A DNA stretch of 64,000 bases, taken from CBDCWA01 sp965223255. Its GTDB lineage: Bacteria; Pseudomonadota; Alphaproteobacteria; Rhizobiales; Hyphomicrobiaceae. Numbering within the stretch: the stretch's first letter is position 1; each line of letters begins with the position of its first letter. The notes under the pieces are model-generated. The model was not told the DNA's origin. It searched no databases and worked only from the letters and a program-made list of their open reading frames with translations. This document shows positions 15,026 through 25,027 of this stretch, in pieces. The stretch is taken from the NCBI GenBank assembly GCA_965223255.1, contig CBDCWA010000004.1, forward strand, positions 806,001 through 870,000. The letters run 5' to 3'. A program made the position numbers and the translations under genes.

Positions 15026-16048
15026 ATGGCAAAAAAACGACAGTTTGATCGTAGCAGCGGATCGCTGCACCGCACGCTAACGACACCCGGCGTATATTTG
15101 ATGCGAATGTTGGTGTTTTTGGCCCTCGTCGGATGTATTGCGGCAATTTTGTTCCCCCAACTCATCGTATCCTTCCAACAGAACCCGGCGCTCAACGGCT
15201 TAATCATCGGCGTGTTGTTTTTTGGCATTTTATACGCTTTCCGCCAGGTCATTCGCCTGTATCCCGAGATTCGGTGGGTCAACGCCTTCCGCATTGCCGA
15301 TCCAGGCCTGGCCATCAATCATCGCCCGGTATTGTTGTCACCGATGGCCACGATGCTGCGCGATCGAACGGGATCCTTATCGCTCTCGACGACTTCCATG
15401 CGCTCGATCATGGATTCGATCGGCTCCCGTCTCGATGAAGCCCGCGATACCGGACGCTATCTGGTGGGCCTGTTGGTGTTTCTCGGGCTTCTGGGCACAT
15501 TTTGGGGCTTGTTGGACACCATTCAGTCCGTTGGCAAGACGATTTCCACTCTGGACACCAAAAGCGCTTCAACGGCGGTTTTGTTTGACGACCTGAAATC
15601 CGGGCTCGCAGCGCCACTGAGAGGTATGGGCACGGCCTTTTCTTCCTCACTTCTCGGTCTCGCCGGCTCTCTCGTCCTCGGATTCCTCGAATTACAGGCA
15701 AGCCACGCCCACAATCGTTTCTACAACGAGCTGGAAGAATGGCTATCGGGCATTACCGAGCTGACGCCCGGCGAAATCGGCTCACTTGAGCAGGTCCATC
15801 GCCAACTCTATGGCGCCATATTTGAAGTTCAGCGCTCGATCGGCGAACTAACTGAGCAAATGCAAGCTTCAGGTGGCGGCGACAGCCAGGCTGTGCGCGA
15901 ATTGAACGAAGGCGTGGGCCAGCTGATCAATCAAATGCGCGCCGAGCAAAATATCATCCGGCAATGGGTGGACGAGCAGTCCAACCAAAGCGTCGAGGTC
16001 GTCTCCGTACTCCGCGATCTCGCCAATAAGTTTCCGAGGCAAGGCTAA
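15026..16048 (+). CDS. MotA/TolQ/ExbB-type proton channel family protein
   Basis: A 340-aa inner-membrane protein with four hydrophobic segments: about residues 25-50 (LMRMLVFLALVGCIAAILFP), 58-78 (GLIIGVLFFGILYAFRQ), ~147-170 (YLVGLLVFLGLLGTFWGLL) and ~195-222 (GMGTAFSSSLLGLAGSLVLG). The last two resemble the conserved helices of MotA/ExbB channels. The C-terminal ~110 residues are cytosolic and helical. It overlaps the following OmpA-like gene by TAATG, and together they look like a stator-type proton channel plus peptidoglycan anchor. This is a non-flagellar type by context; the job is unknown. Confidence 0.8.
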   Translation: MAKKRQFDRSSGSLHRTLTTPGVYLMRMLVFLALVGCIAAILFPQLIVSFQQNPALNGLIIGVLFFGILYAFRQVIRLYPEIRWVNAFRIADPGLAINHRPVLLSPMATMLRDRTGSLSLSTTSMRSIMDSIGSRLDEARDTGRYLVGLLVFLGLLGTFWGLLDTIQSVGKTISTLDTKSASTAVLFDDLKSGLAAPLRGMGTAFSSSLLGLAGSLVLGFLELQASHAHNRFYNELEEWLSGITELTPGEIGSLEQVHRQLYGAIFEVQRSIGELTEQMQASGGGDSQAVRELNEGVGQLINQMRAEQNIIRQWVDEQSNQSVEVVSVLRDLANKFPRQG

Positions 16049-17079
16049 TGGCAATTGCGCGCAGTGGCCGCAGGTCGGCCGAATACGGCGAATTTTGGCC
16101 AGGTTACGTCGACATGCTCTCGACGCTGCTGTTGGTTTTCACGTTTCTGTTGTCGATTTTCATGCTGGCGCAATATTTCGTCACCCAGGAGAGCTCGGGC
16201 AAGGATGATGCATTACGCCGCTTGAACCGACAGATTGCAGAACTGACCAATCTCCTGTCGTTGGAAAAAGGACGTTCAAAGTCGGCCAGCGATGAGATTG
16301 CATCCTTACAGGCGACACTTGCCACCCTACGCAGCAAGAACACCAAGCTCGCCGGTCTAGCACTTGCCGGCGATGCCAAGGCTCAACAGTCGCAATCGCG
16401 CATCTCGTCATTGACGTCGGAGCTCCAGAAACAAAAAGCGATATCCGGCAAGGCACTGGCCAAGATTGACCTTTTGAACCAGCAATTGTTGGCCTTGCGT
16501 CGTCAGATTGCTGCTCTAAACGAAGCTCTGGAGGCCTCCGAGAAAAAGGATCAAAAATCGCAAGCCCAGATCAAAAACCTAGGTGCGCGCCTCAATGCAG
16601 CACTTGCCCGCCAGGTGCAGGAATTGCAGCGTTACCGATCGGACTTCTTTGGGCGCCTGCGGGAATTGTTACGCAATCGGCGAGACATTCGCGTCGTTGG
16701 CGACCGGTTTGTATTTCAATCCGAAGTTCTTTTCCCCTCCGGTCAAGCCCAAATGACTGTCGCTGGATTAGCCGCCGTCGATCAGCTGGCGCAGGCGATT
16801 GTGGAACTTCAACGCACCATACCAAAAGAATTGAATTGGGCCTTGCAGGTCGACGGCCACACCGACAGCCAACCCATTAGCAGCAAGGAATTTCCATCGA
16901 ACTGGGAACTCTCGACAGCACGCGCCATTTCCGTCGTCCGCTATTTGATCAAGCAGGGTGTCCCAGCCAATCGTCTGGTTGCAGCCGGTTATGGCGAATT
17001 CCAGCCGCTCGATCCCGGCAAAACACCTGCGGCCCTGAAACGCAATCGGCGCATCGAACTCAAGCTAACCAACCGCTAG
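16048..17079 (+). CDS. MotB-like protein: N-terminal TM, coiled coil, OmpA peptidoglycan-binding domain
   Basis: A 343-aa protein. One membrane helix (about residues 20-47, YVDMLSTLLLVFTFLLSIFM) is followed by a coiled coil of ~150 residues (ELTNLLSLEKGRSKSASDEI onward) and a C-terminal OmpA domain from ~residue 225 with LQVDGHTDSQPIS, NWELSTARAISVVRYL and RNRRIELKLTNR, the Asp and Arg contacts for diaminopimelate in peptidoglycan. The ATG overlaps the stop of the MotA-like gene. An Asp lies at the start of the TM helix (VDML), as in MotB, where it carries protons. Confidence 0.85.
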   Translation: MAIARSGRRSAEYGEFWPGYVDMLSTLLLVFTFLLSIFMLAQYFVTQESSGKDDALRRLNRQIAELTNLLSLEKGRSKSASDEIASLQATLATLRSKNTKLAGLALAGDAKAQQSQSRISSLTSELQKQKAISGKALAKIDLLNQQLLALRRQIAALNEALEASEKKDQKSQAQIKNLGARLNAALARQVQELQRYRSDFFGRLRELLRNRRDIRVVGDRFVFQSEVLFPSGQAQMTVAGLAAVDQLAQAIVELQRTIPKELNWALQVDGHTDSQPISSKEFPSNWELSTARAISVVRYLIKQGVPANRLVAAGYGEFQPLDPGKTPAALKRNRRIELKLTNR

Positions 17080-17087
17080 GTCCCGAC

Positions 17088-17855
17088 TTACGTTGTCGCA
17101 TCAACCAGCCGACGCAACGTGTCCTGTGTCGAAGCATCGAGAACGCCATCGCACCGGGCTGGGCGAAAATGGCGTTGGAAGGCCGTTACGACCGCTTCCA
17201 TGTCGCGATCAAAGGTCCCGCTGGTATCAATGCCATAGCCGTATTGCGCCAGCAGGCCTTGTGCCACCTTCACCAACCGCCCAGTGTCACCGAGGCGAAC
17301 TTCGGGTCCCGGAAGGTCTAACGGCGCCGGAGAAATCCACTTGCCGGCTCCTGCATCGGCCAATCGCTGCCAATCGAATTTCTCCCCGGGATCCTGTTTG
17401 CGCGCAGGTGCCACATCGGAGTGTCCTAGAACACGCCTGGCGGGAATATTATGACGTTGGACAATATCCAGGCTTAAGCGTTCTACAGCTTTCATTTGCG
17501 CTTCGGGAAACTCCGGATAGTTGCCCGCATGCCCGGGGTTCTGGATCTCAATGCCAATGGAGAGTGAATTAATGTCGGTCTCACCGTCCCAGAATGCCAC
17601 ACCGGCGTGCCAGGCACGCAATGCTTCCGGTACCATTTGGGTAATCTGACCCGCCTCATCGACCACATAGTGGCAGGAAACCTTTGCCGCAGGATTGGCC
17701 AATACCTCGATCGACCGTGTGACCGACTCCAGCCCGGTATAATGCAGCAACAGGATATCAGGCTTCAGACACCCACGCCGCGGCTCAGCATTGGGTGAGG
17801 GATAAACAGCATCCACAAACACACAATCGGCAGTCCATGTCACGTTGTGCGTCAT
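17088..17855 (-). CDS. N-acetylmuramoyl-L-alanine amidase (AmpD/AmiD type) with PG-binding domain
   Basis: A 255-aa amidase_2 protein. DILLLHYTGLESVTRSIEVL supplies the first zinc His, then VSCHYVVDEAGQITQMVPE, AWHAGVAFWDG, SIGIEIQNPG and VLGHSDVAPARKQDPG with the last His and Asp ligands. The C-terminal ~60 residues (VRLGDTGRLVKVAQGLLAQY to the end) are a PG_binding_1 domain. No signal peptide is seen, so it likely recycles muropeptides in the cytoplasm. Start at ATG 17855 rather than the TTG three codons upstream. Confidence 0.9.
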   Translation of the reverse strand: MTHNVTWTADCVFVDAVYPSPNAEPRRGCLKPDILLLHYTGLESVTRSIEVLANPAAKVSCHYVVDEAGQITQMVPEALRAWHAGVAFWDGETDINSLSIGIEIQNPGHAGNYPEFPEAQMKAVERLSLDIVQRHNIPARRVLGHSDVAPARKQDPGEKFDWQRLADAGAGKWISPAPLDLPGPEVRLGDTGRLVKVAQGLLAQYGYGIDTSGTFDRDMEAVVTAFQRHFRPARCDGVLDASTQDTLRRLVDATT

Positions 17856-17907
17856 CGAACCCAAGTTTCCATTTCTTTTCCACCTGCACCACCCGCAGCA
17901 ATCTTGC

Positions 17908-18615
17908 TTAGGCGCGCCGTTCCGTCACAATGCGATCATAAGCAACGTTAATGGCCGCTGTTTTCGCTTGTGCAATTTCAATTGCGGCGTCTGGCACGCC
18001 CGCCGCCAGCAACGTATCGGGGTGATTTTCGCGCAACAGCTTCCGGTAATGGCTCTTGAGTTGGTCATCGGTGCAATCAGGCGCGATACCGAGCACAACG
18101 TAAGGATCATCGGCGTCATCGACAAATAACGATTTTATCGCGCGGTAATCCTGCGTACTGCACCCGAATTCTTCCGCCACATACCGCAGATAGGCTTCCT
18201 CGGTCTCGTGCAGCACACCATCGGCTAACGCAACATAGAACAGAGCGTAAAGAACATTGTTCTTGAGTTCAGGTTCATCCTTCAACAGCCGTGCAATGCG
18301 CCGCGCATAAATCTCGAATCCCGCGACGTCCTGTTTAGCAAGATCATAAAGCCGCCGAACTGACGGGCGTTCCGCTTCTGGCACCTTATAGATTTGCTCG
18401 AAAGCTTCCGCCTCGATATTCAAGGTCACCCCGTCGGCCTTAGAGAGCTTGGCACACAGCGCCACCAGTGCGACGGTAAAGGCCACACTTTTGTCACCCG
18501 GCCCCGAGGCAAGCAATTTGTCCAAGCGGAGCGCCGAGAGCAAATTCCCAGCCAACGCCCGGACGGAACCGCCGTCCCTGACGCCTAGAACCTCGGCAAT
18601 CTTTTTCCATGGCAT
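17908..18615 (-). CDS. DjlA-like co-chaperone: TerB domain plus C-terminal J domain
   Basis: A 235-aa protein. Residues ~45-150 form a TerB-type helical domain (VALCAKLSKADGVTLNIEAE, then LFYVALADGVLHETEEAYLR with its acidic metal-site residues). The last ~65 residues are a J domain, DPYVVLGIAPDCTDDQLKSH then YRKLLRENHPDTL, where the invariant HPD stimulates DnaK. No N-terminal membrane helix is seen, unlike classic DjlA. Start at ATG 18615 (MPWKKI), where homology begins; the open frame continues ~104 codons upstream without family resemblance. Confidence 0.88.
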   Translation of the reverse strand: MPWKKIAEVLGVRDGGSVRALAGNLLSALRLDKLLASGPGDKSVAFTVALVALCAKLSKADGVTLNIEAEAFEQIYKVPEAERPSVRRLYDLAKQDVAGFEIYARRIARLLKDEPELKNNVLYALFYVALADGVLHETEEAYLRYVAEEFGCSTQDYRAIKSLFVDDADDPYVVLGIAPDCTDDQLKSHYRKLLRENHPDTLLAAGVPDAAIEIAQAKTAAINVAYDRIVTERRA

Positions 18616-18836
18616 GGCGATAAGCCTACGCGGATATTGAGGTGGGATGAAGATATCCGCCGAACTGTTTATAGACTTTTTGTCACGATAGCGAGACAGC
18701 CAATATATGCAAACAGGTGACGCCGACCAGTGATCACGACCAGGTTTCACACTCTTGCCGCTGATCCCAAATAACTTATGATGCCCCAAAAAGACGGCTT
18801 TGAACAATGATCGCCCCAAACCGACTGGAGGAAAAG

Positions 18837-19274
18837 ATGCAAACCGCACGCTTAGGCCTTTTGACCGCTCTTTTGGTTGCTGCACTGGCCACGCCGGCGG
18901 CGCAGGCACAAAAGGCAACGGACGCATTTGGCAAATGGCGCCATCCGGATAACGGCAGCATTGTGCGCATGTATTCTTGTGGCGCTAAAAAGCTGTGTGC
19001 CAAGATCGTCTCGATTAAGGATGGCCAAAAACGCGACAATAAGAACCCCAATAAGAAGCTGCGTAACCGCCCGATCATCGGCCTAGTGATTATGCGCGGC
19101 GCACGCCCAAAAGGCAAAAAAGCTTGGCAGGGCAATCTTTACAATCGCGCCGACGGCGCAATGTACGCCGGCACGGTAACCGTCGTTGATCGTAAACGCC
19201 TTAAGTTATCCGGCTGTTCCCGTGTTGTAAGCTTCATCTGCAAAACCGTAACCTGGTCCCGGGTTGGAAAGTAA
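18837..19274 (+). CDS. DUF2147 secreted protein
   Basis: A 145-aa protein with a signal peptide (about residues 1-25, ending AAQAQ) and the DUF2147 pattern: FGKWRHPDNGSIVRMYSC, KKLCAKIVSIKDGQ, DNKNPNKKLRNRPIIGL, WQGNLYNRADGAMYAG and LKLSGCSRVVSFICKTVTW. The domain is a small beta-barrel of unknown function, usually periplasmic. A strong GGAGGAAAAG precedes ATG 18837. Confidence 0.88.
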   Translation: MQTARLGLLTALLVAALATPAAQAQKATDAFGKWRHPDNGSIVRMYSCGAKKLCAKIVSIKDGQKRDNKNPNKKLRNRPIIGLVIMRGARPKGKKAWQGNLYNRADGAMYAGTVTVVDRKRLKLSGCSRVVSFICKTVTWSRVGK

Positions 19275-19343
19275 GCTTAACCTCTTGCTTTAATTGCTCT
19301 AATGCGCGATCTAATGGCGATGAATCTTCTCCATGGATCGCGC

Positions 19344-22300
19344 ATGACACAACATAAAAAGGGGCAATGGCAATTTTGGATTGACCGCGGCGGAACTTTT
19401 ACTGACGTCGTTGCGCTGAGACCCGACGGTTCAATAGAAACCCGCAAAATCCTCTCCCACAACCCCGACCATTATACGGATGCCGCTCTCGAAGGCATCC
19501 GTCGCTTTTTGGGCCTCGCGTCGACCGCGCCAATTCCAGGCGACCAGATCGACAGCATCAAAATGGGCACGACAGTTGCCACCAACGCCCTGCTTGAGCG
19601 AAAAGGCGATCGCACCGTCCTTGTCATAACCAAGGGGCTCAGAGATCAGCTTGAGATCGGATATCAGGCGCGTAACGACATATTTGCCAAGAACATTATC
19701 AAGCCGGAGATGCTCTATGAACGCGTTATCGAAGCCGACGAGCGCGTTCTAGCGGACGGCACCATAGAACGCGCCCTGGCGACGGACACATTGGAAAGTT
19801 CACTAAGGGCTGCAAAAGCCGACGGTATATTGAGTGCCGCCATTGTCTTGATGCACGCCTATGCCTTTCCCGAACACGAGCGCCAGGCTGCTTCCATTGC
19901 TCGCACCATCGGTTTTGAGCAGGTATCGGTCAGTCATGATGTAAGCCCGCTCATAAAGATCGTGGGCCGTGGCGACACAACCATCGCCGACGCTTATCTG
20001 TCGCCAATACTGAAGCGTTATGTCGATCGCATATCAGAAGCCTTCACACAAGCCGGCAGCGATAATGCCGGTCCCAGAATTATGTTCATGGCATCCTCGG
20101 GTGGGCTCAAGACTGCGCAATTGTTCCGCGGCCGCGACGCCATATTGTCAGGACCGGCCGGTGGTGTGGTTGGCATGGCCAAGACAGCAACCGAAGCAGG
20201 CATCGAAAGAGCCATCGGTTTTGACATGGGCGGCACGTCTACCGACGTTTCGCACTATGACGGTACCTATGAGCGCTCATTTGAAACAGAGGTTGCAGGC
20301 GTTCGCCTACGCGTGCCGATGATGCGCATCCACACCGTCGCTGCTGGCGGCGGCTCTATTCTGCACTACGATGGTGCGCGTTTTACCGTCGGACCGGACA
20401 GCGCCGGCTCCAGTCCCGGGCCCGCCTGCTACGGCAATTCCGGCCCACTGACGGTGACCGACGCCAACGTCATGGCCGGCAAATTGAGCGCCCGATTCTT
20501 TCCTAAGATATTTGGTCCACACCGCGATCAGCCTCTTGCAGAAAAGGCCGTTCATACCGGTTTTGAGGCCATCGCCCAAACCATAGGCAAGGACTGGACT
20601 CCGGAAGCGGTGGCAGATGGCTTCATTCGCGTTGGCGTCGAAAACATGGCCAACGCCATCAAAAAAATCTCAGTGCAACGCGGCTATGACATCACGGAAT
20701 ATGCTCTGAACTGCTTTGGCTCTGCAGGCGGCCAGCATGCTTGCCTCATCGCCGATACATTGGGCATGGAAACCATTCTCATTCATCCCCTGTCCGGGTT
20801 GTTATCTGCCTATGGCATCGGTTGCGCGTCGTTATCGACAAGCCAGCAACGTTCAATTGAAAAGCCGTTGACCGACAAATCCCATCGAGCGGCACAAGCA
20901 TTGGCCAAGACGCTGATAGACGACAATCGAGAGGCTTTGACCGACCAGGGCGCTGACCCCGATCGTCTTACACACACCTCCCGCATGCTCCTGCGCTACC
21001 AGGCCAGCGAAAGCATGATTTCCGTTAACATCGACCGAACGGTCTCAGACATCGTTCACACATTTGAGACAGAGCACCGCCGCCAATACGGTTTTATATC
21101 GCCGGAAAAGCAGATATTTATCGCCACCCTCGACATCGAATCGACGGAAGACGTCGCCGACACGGCAAACACGTCGGGCGCCAAGACCAAGGAAGCGCCG
21201 GAAACAAGCGTCCCGGAGCCGGCCGATCGGACACGGTTCTATTCCTCTGGCGCGTGGCACGATGCCAACGTTTATCTACGCAACACCTTGCGGCCCGGCC
21301 AATCGATCGCCGGGCCCGCCCTTATTATCGAACCGCACCAAACCGTCGTTGTCGAGCCCGGTTGGCGTTTGACCCTGACAGACCAGGACAATCTGGTTTT
21401 ACAGCGCACCGAACGACACGCCCGAAAGGCGCTGACCGAAAAGGCCGACCCCGTTCTCCTCGAGGTCTTCAACAACCTTTATATGTCCATCGCCGAACAG
21501 ATGGGCGAAGCGCTGCGCAACACAGCCCAATCGGTGAACATAAAGGAGCGGCTTGATTTTTCCTGCGCGGTATTTGACGCCGATGGCCAATTGGTCGCAA
21601 ACGCTCCGCACATGCCTGTTCATTTGGGCAGCATGGATAAGTCTGTTGAAACGATCATCCGCCAACGCAAGGGCACCATGCGCCGCGGCGACGTCTATAT
21701 GCTCAACGCCCCTTACAACGGCGGCACACACCTGCCCGATATCACCGTCATCACGCCCGTTTTTTCAAAACACGTTGACGAGGTATTGTTCTATGTTGCA
21801 AGCCGCGGCCATCATGAAGACATCGGCGGCCTAACCCCCGGCTCGATGACACCATTGGCCCGCAACATCGATGAGGAAGGCGTCTACATTGATGATTTCA
21901 AACTCGTCGACCAAGGCCGCATTTGCGAGCAGGAAGTGCGGGAACTATTAACCACGGCCAAATACCCGGCGCGCTCACCCGATAACAATGTCGCGGATCT
22001 GAAAGCGCAAATTGCCGCCAACGCCAAGGGCACCTTAGAACTGGAAAAGATGATCGACCACTTCGGGCTTGCGGTCGTCAAAGCTTACATGGCGCACGTC
22101 CAAAACAATGCCGAAGAGAGCGTTCGCCGCTTGCTGTCACGGCTGGACAACGGGACCTACCGTGCCGAAATGGATAATGGTCGCCATGTTCAGGTTCAGA
22201 TTAGCGTCGATCGAGCGCGCCGTACTGCGACCGTCGACTTCACAGGAACCAGTCCGGCCCAGCCCGACAACTTCAATGCGCCAATGCCTGTAACCCGCGC

Positions 22301-22985
22301 TGCGGTGCTTTATGCTTTCCGCGTCATGGTGGACGAACCCATACCCATGAATGCCGGCTGCATGAAGCCGATTGAACTCATAATCCCTGAGGGGTCCATG
22401 CTGGCACCGCGTTATCCCTCGGCCGTGGTGGCCGGCAATGTGGAGACCAGCTGTGTCGTAACCAACTGCTTATTCGCGGCTCTTGGCGCCTTGGGATCCA
22501 GCCAAGGAACAATGAACAATCTGACATTCGGCAACGCGCGCTATCAGTACTATGAAACGATTTGTTCAGGCGCACCCGCTGGACCGGGCTTCGATGGCGC
22601 ACCGGCCGTGCATACACATATGACCAATACGCGCCTCACCGATCCTGAGATTCTGGAACTCCGCTATCCTGTTGTTTTGGAAGAGTTTTCCATTCGCCGC
22701 GGTTCGGGCGGGCGAGGCCGATGGTCGGCGGGGGATGGCACCTTACGCCGCATCAGGTTCCTTGAAACGATGGATTGCGCGATGCTTTCGGGCTATCGGG
22801 ACAACGCGCCGTTCGGGCTCGATGGCGGCGCGCCGGGCGAAACCGGACACAACAGTGTGCGCCGGCGCGACGGTCAATTGGAAACACTGAAAGGATGCGA
22901 TCAAACGATGCTTCAGCCGGGTGAGGCAATCATCATTAAAACGCCGACTGGCGGGGGATTTGGCAAGGCCACGGAACGCTCTTGA
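19344..22985 (+). CDS. Hydantoinase/5-oxoprolinase, fused HyuA-HyuB type
   Basis: A ~1213-aa ATP-dependent cyclic-amide hydrolase. The N-terminal HyuA part starts WQFWIDRGGTFTDVVALRPD and has TTVATNALLERKGD and the ATPase-fold stretch IGFDMGGTSTDVSHYDG. The HyuB part begins near residue 700 (LLEVFNNLYMSIAEQMGEAL, VFDADGQLVANAPHMPVHLG) and ends GGGGFGKAT-like (PTGGGFGKATERS). The fused form is usual for 5-oxoprolinases, which open 5-oxoproline to glutamate with ATP, although hydantoin substrates are possible. Start at ATG 19344 fits homology; the frame is open to 19302 and neither start has a good ribosome site. It stands alone between DUF2147 and a coiled-coil gene. Confidence 0.9.
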   Translation: MTQHKKGQWQFWIDRGGTFTDVVALRPDGSIETRKILSHNPDHYTDAALEGIRRFLGLASTAPIPGDQIDSIKMGTTVATNALLERKGDRTVLVITKGLRDQLEIGYQARNDIFAKNIIKPEMLYERVIEADERVLADGTIERALATDTLESSLRAAKADGILSAAIVLMHAYAFPEHERQAASIARTIGFEQVSVSHDVSPLIKIVGRGDTTIADAYLSPILKRYVDRISEAFTQAGSDNAGPRIMFMASSGGLKTAQLFRGRDAILSGPAGGVVGMAKTATEAGIERAIGFDMGGTSTDVSHYDGTYERSFETEVAGVRLRVPMMRIHTVAAGGGSILHYDGARFTVGPDSAGSSPGPACYGNSGPLTVTDANVMAGKLSARFFPKIFGPHRDQPLAEKAVHTGFEAIAQTIGKDWTPEAVADGFIRVGVENMANAIKKISVQRGYDITEYALNCFGSAGGQHACLIADTLGMETILIHPLSGLLSAYGIGCASLSTSQQRSIEKPLTDKSHRAAQALAKTLIDDNREALTDQGADPDRLTHTSRMLLRYQASESMISVNIDRTVSDIVHTFETEHRRQYGFISPEKQIFIATLDIESTEDVADTANTSGAKTKEAPETSVPEPADRTRFYSSGAWHDANVYLRNTLRPGQSIAGPALIIEPHQTVVVEPGWRLTLTDQDNLVLQRTERHARKALTEKADPVLLEVFNNLYMSIAEQMGEALRNTAQSVNIKERLDFSCAVFDADGQLVANAPHMPVHLGSMDKSVETIIRQRKGTMRRGDVYMLNAPYNGGTHLPDITVITPVFSKHVDEVLFYVASRGHHEDIGGLTPGSMTPLARNIDEEGVYIDDFKLVDQGRICEQEVRELLTTAKYPARSPDNNVADLKAQIAANAKGTLELEKMIDHFGLAVVKAYMAHVQNNAEESVRRLLSRLDNGTYRAEMDNGRHVQVQISVDRARRTATVDFTGTSPAQPDNFNAPMPVTRAAVLYAFRVMVDEPIPMNAGCMKPIELIIPEGSMLAPRYPSAVVAGNVETSCVVTNCLFAALGALGSSQGTMNNLTFGNARYQYYETICSGAPAGPGFDGAPAVHTHMTNTRLTDPEILELRYPVVLEEFSIRRGSGGRGRWSAGDGTLRRIRFLETMDCAMLSGYRDNAPFGLDGGAPGETGHNSVRRRDGQLETLKGCDQTMLQPGEAIIIKTPTGGGFGKATERS

Positions 22986-23016
22986 ACGTTCTCCATTTGA
23001 TCGTTCGCCGCGCCGA

Positions 23017-24651
23017 TTAATTGCGCTCTAACCCGGCAATGCGGTCTACGAGTTTGGTCTTCGTCTTTTTGTCACCGATCTCCGCACTCTCGCTACTCTC
23101 ACCGCTTTCGCTGCTCTCACTGGCTTGGCCCTTTTGCTTGGCCTTACTCGCGCGTGCTGACCTGCTCTCAGACTTTTTTGAGGCCTTATCGCGGCCCGCT
23201 TCACCAACGGTGCCGGTATCAGTTTTCTCAGCTGCTGCGGCATCGTCCCCCGACGGTTTAGCGCCTCCGTCATGAAATATATTCAGGAATTCGGCCACCT
23301 TGGCTCTTTTCTTTACTTGCACGTTTGCAGGTTTTTCCGAACCCGGCGACGTCTGTTTGGATACCGGACCAGTGCCAGATGACGGACCGGTTTGAGTTAC
23401 GATCTTATCGACGAGCTTGGGCGCCGGTCGCTGGCCTGCCGTAACTTGCATGTGGCTGCCTGCCGGTCGCGTGCCGCCGCCCAATCTGCGCATCTCATCG
23501 TGATGCTGCATGGCTTGCCGCGCCAATCGTTCGTTACTCGCAACCAATTCCGCCCGCAATCGCTTGATGGCCTCATCCTGGCTGTTCAATTTAGCCTGCA
23601 GGGCGTTAAGACGCGCCTTTTGGGCAATCGGGCTCCCCTCCGATATGCCAATGCCGTCCTGTCCGTTGCCATCCCCCTTCAACGTATCGAGTTCCGCCTT
23701 CAGGCTCTTAATTTCGGTCTCCTGCTCCTCGACTTTCGCTTTGAGCGTTAGGGCATCTATCGGTTGGGCACGCAGCGAAGACTGAATAACTTTGGTCTCA
23801 TCTTCTGTCTGATCCAGCCGGGCAAGCTTCAACGTTGCCCGCGCCTCGGATAAATCGCGCCGAATGTCTTCTACATCGCTGCTTTCCACCATTTTGGGGC
23901 CCGACGCGCGCGCATCATCTTTGCCCTCACGGCTTTCGTTCGTCCCCGCGTTGTCATCATATTTGCCCAACAGGTCTTGCAGGCGTGTAATGATTTGAGC
24001 TTGATCCCGCGCCCGTGTCCGCAAAGTCTCCAATTCGCTCCGCAATGCCGTTTCACTGTCCGTACGGGCGCCCAGATCCGCGTGCCGCGGCAGCGATCGC
24101 GCACTTGCCATGGCCGCATGCAAGCGTTCCAGTTCCGCGCGCTGCTGGGCATTCACCTGCAAAGCTTCGTCCAACGCACGACGCCCGCGTTGCGTTCCCG
24201 ACTGCAGATCTTCTATTTCGTCATCGCGTTGGTCGATAAGATATTGCGCCCGCTCAAGCCGCTCAGTTACCCGCGGCAGGCGATCGGACAAATTATGCTC
24301 CAGCACGCGTCGCGCATTAATGTGCTCATCGAGTTGATTGTTGAGCTTGGCAACTTGCTCTTCGAGCCCGCATATTAGAGCATCGCGCCTATTGAGCTCC
24401 ACGCGTTGGCGCGCCGCGTTCAAGCGGGCGTCCTCGAGGTGCTTCTCAAGACCGTGAATTTCGACAGCATGCTTGGCGCGAATAGTGTCCTTGTCAGCCC
24501 GGATCTCTTCTAGTGTAACCGGCAGCACAGCACGCACGCGTTCCGACGCCAGTCGATCCGCCCGCCGCCGGTATATTGGCGCCAAAACCATCACCAGAAT
24601 GCAGGCGACAAAAAACCCCAAGCTGATCAGCATTACAGAGTGAATGGTCAT
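23017..24651 (-). CDS. Membrane-anchored coiled-coil protein
   Basis: A 544-aa protein with one N-terminal membrane helix (about residues 6-27, VMLISLGFFVACILVMVLAP) followed by RRR and heptad-rich coiled coil over residues ~55-390 (for example LEKHLEDARLNAARQRVELN and LNALQAKLNSQDEAIKRLRA). The C-terminal third is charged and low in complexity, rich in Lys/Ser/Glu (SESRSARASKAKQKGQASES), ending TKTKLVDRIAGLERN. No enzyme motif. Similar proteins occur in Hyphomicrobiales without assigned function; a structural cell-envelope role is inference. Confidence 0.75.
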   Translation of the reverse strand: MTIHSVMLISLGFFVACILVMVLAPIYRRRADRLASERVRAVLPVTLEEIRADKDTIRAKHAVEIHGLEKHLEDARLNAARQRVELNRRDALICGLEEQVAKLNNQLDEHINARRVLEHNLSDRLPRVTERLERAQYLIDQRDDEIEDLQSGTQRGRRALDEALQVNAQQRAELERLHAAMASARSLPRHADLGARTDSETALRSELETLRTRARDQAQIITRLQDLLGKYDDNAGTNESREGKDDARASGPKMVESSDVEDIRRDLSEARATLKLARLDQTEDETKVIQSSLRAQPIDALTLKAKVEEQETEIKSLKAELDTLKGDGNGQDGIGISEGSPIAQKARLNALQAKLNSQDEAIKRLRAELVASNERLARQAMQHHDEMRRLGGGTRPAGSHMQVTAGQRPAPKLVDKIVTQTGPSSGTGPVSKQTSPGSEKPANVQVKKRAKVAEFLNIFHDGGAKPSGDDAAAAEKTDTGTVGEAGRDKASKKSESRSARASKAKQKGQASESSESGESSESAEIGDKKTKTKLVDRIAGLERN

Positions 24652-25027
24652 CCCTGTCGAGGTTCTCCAAATTACTGACGGCCAAGCAACACATCGCCAC
24701 GACCGCGCACTCGACTATCGAGGGGTTGGAACACACGGTGCGAACGTGATCCCAAGATCATAGCGCCACACGTACCAAGCGTCACCCGACTTTCGGTCAT
24801 CTTTTCCAATTAGGCTGAAACTGATTTGGCAAAATCAACAAAAGGTCTGATGACCGAGCGCTCTTCGCCATGAATTTGCCTACCAATTTCAGCGCATTTT
24901 GCGGCGCATTCATGACTAGTAAAAGACAGGCGAGTCAATATCTTGCGCGTCGCATTCAGGACCGGGACTTCGCTCCTACCCCCAACCTGCCCCCAATATG
25001 TGTGATTCGAATTCCTAGATCATCGCA
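24652..25027. other. Intergenic region, nothing recognised
   Basis: 376 bases between the minus-strand EipA and coiled-coil genes. No open frame with homology, hairpin terminator or repeat was seen. Confidence 0.5.

Noticed and set aside
24652..25027. Possible integrase or phage remnant in the gap
   Set aside because: Translations on both strands are broken and show no recognisable motif.
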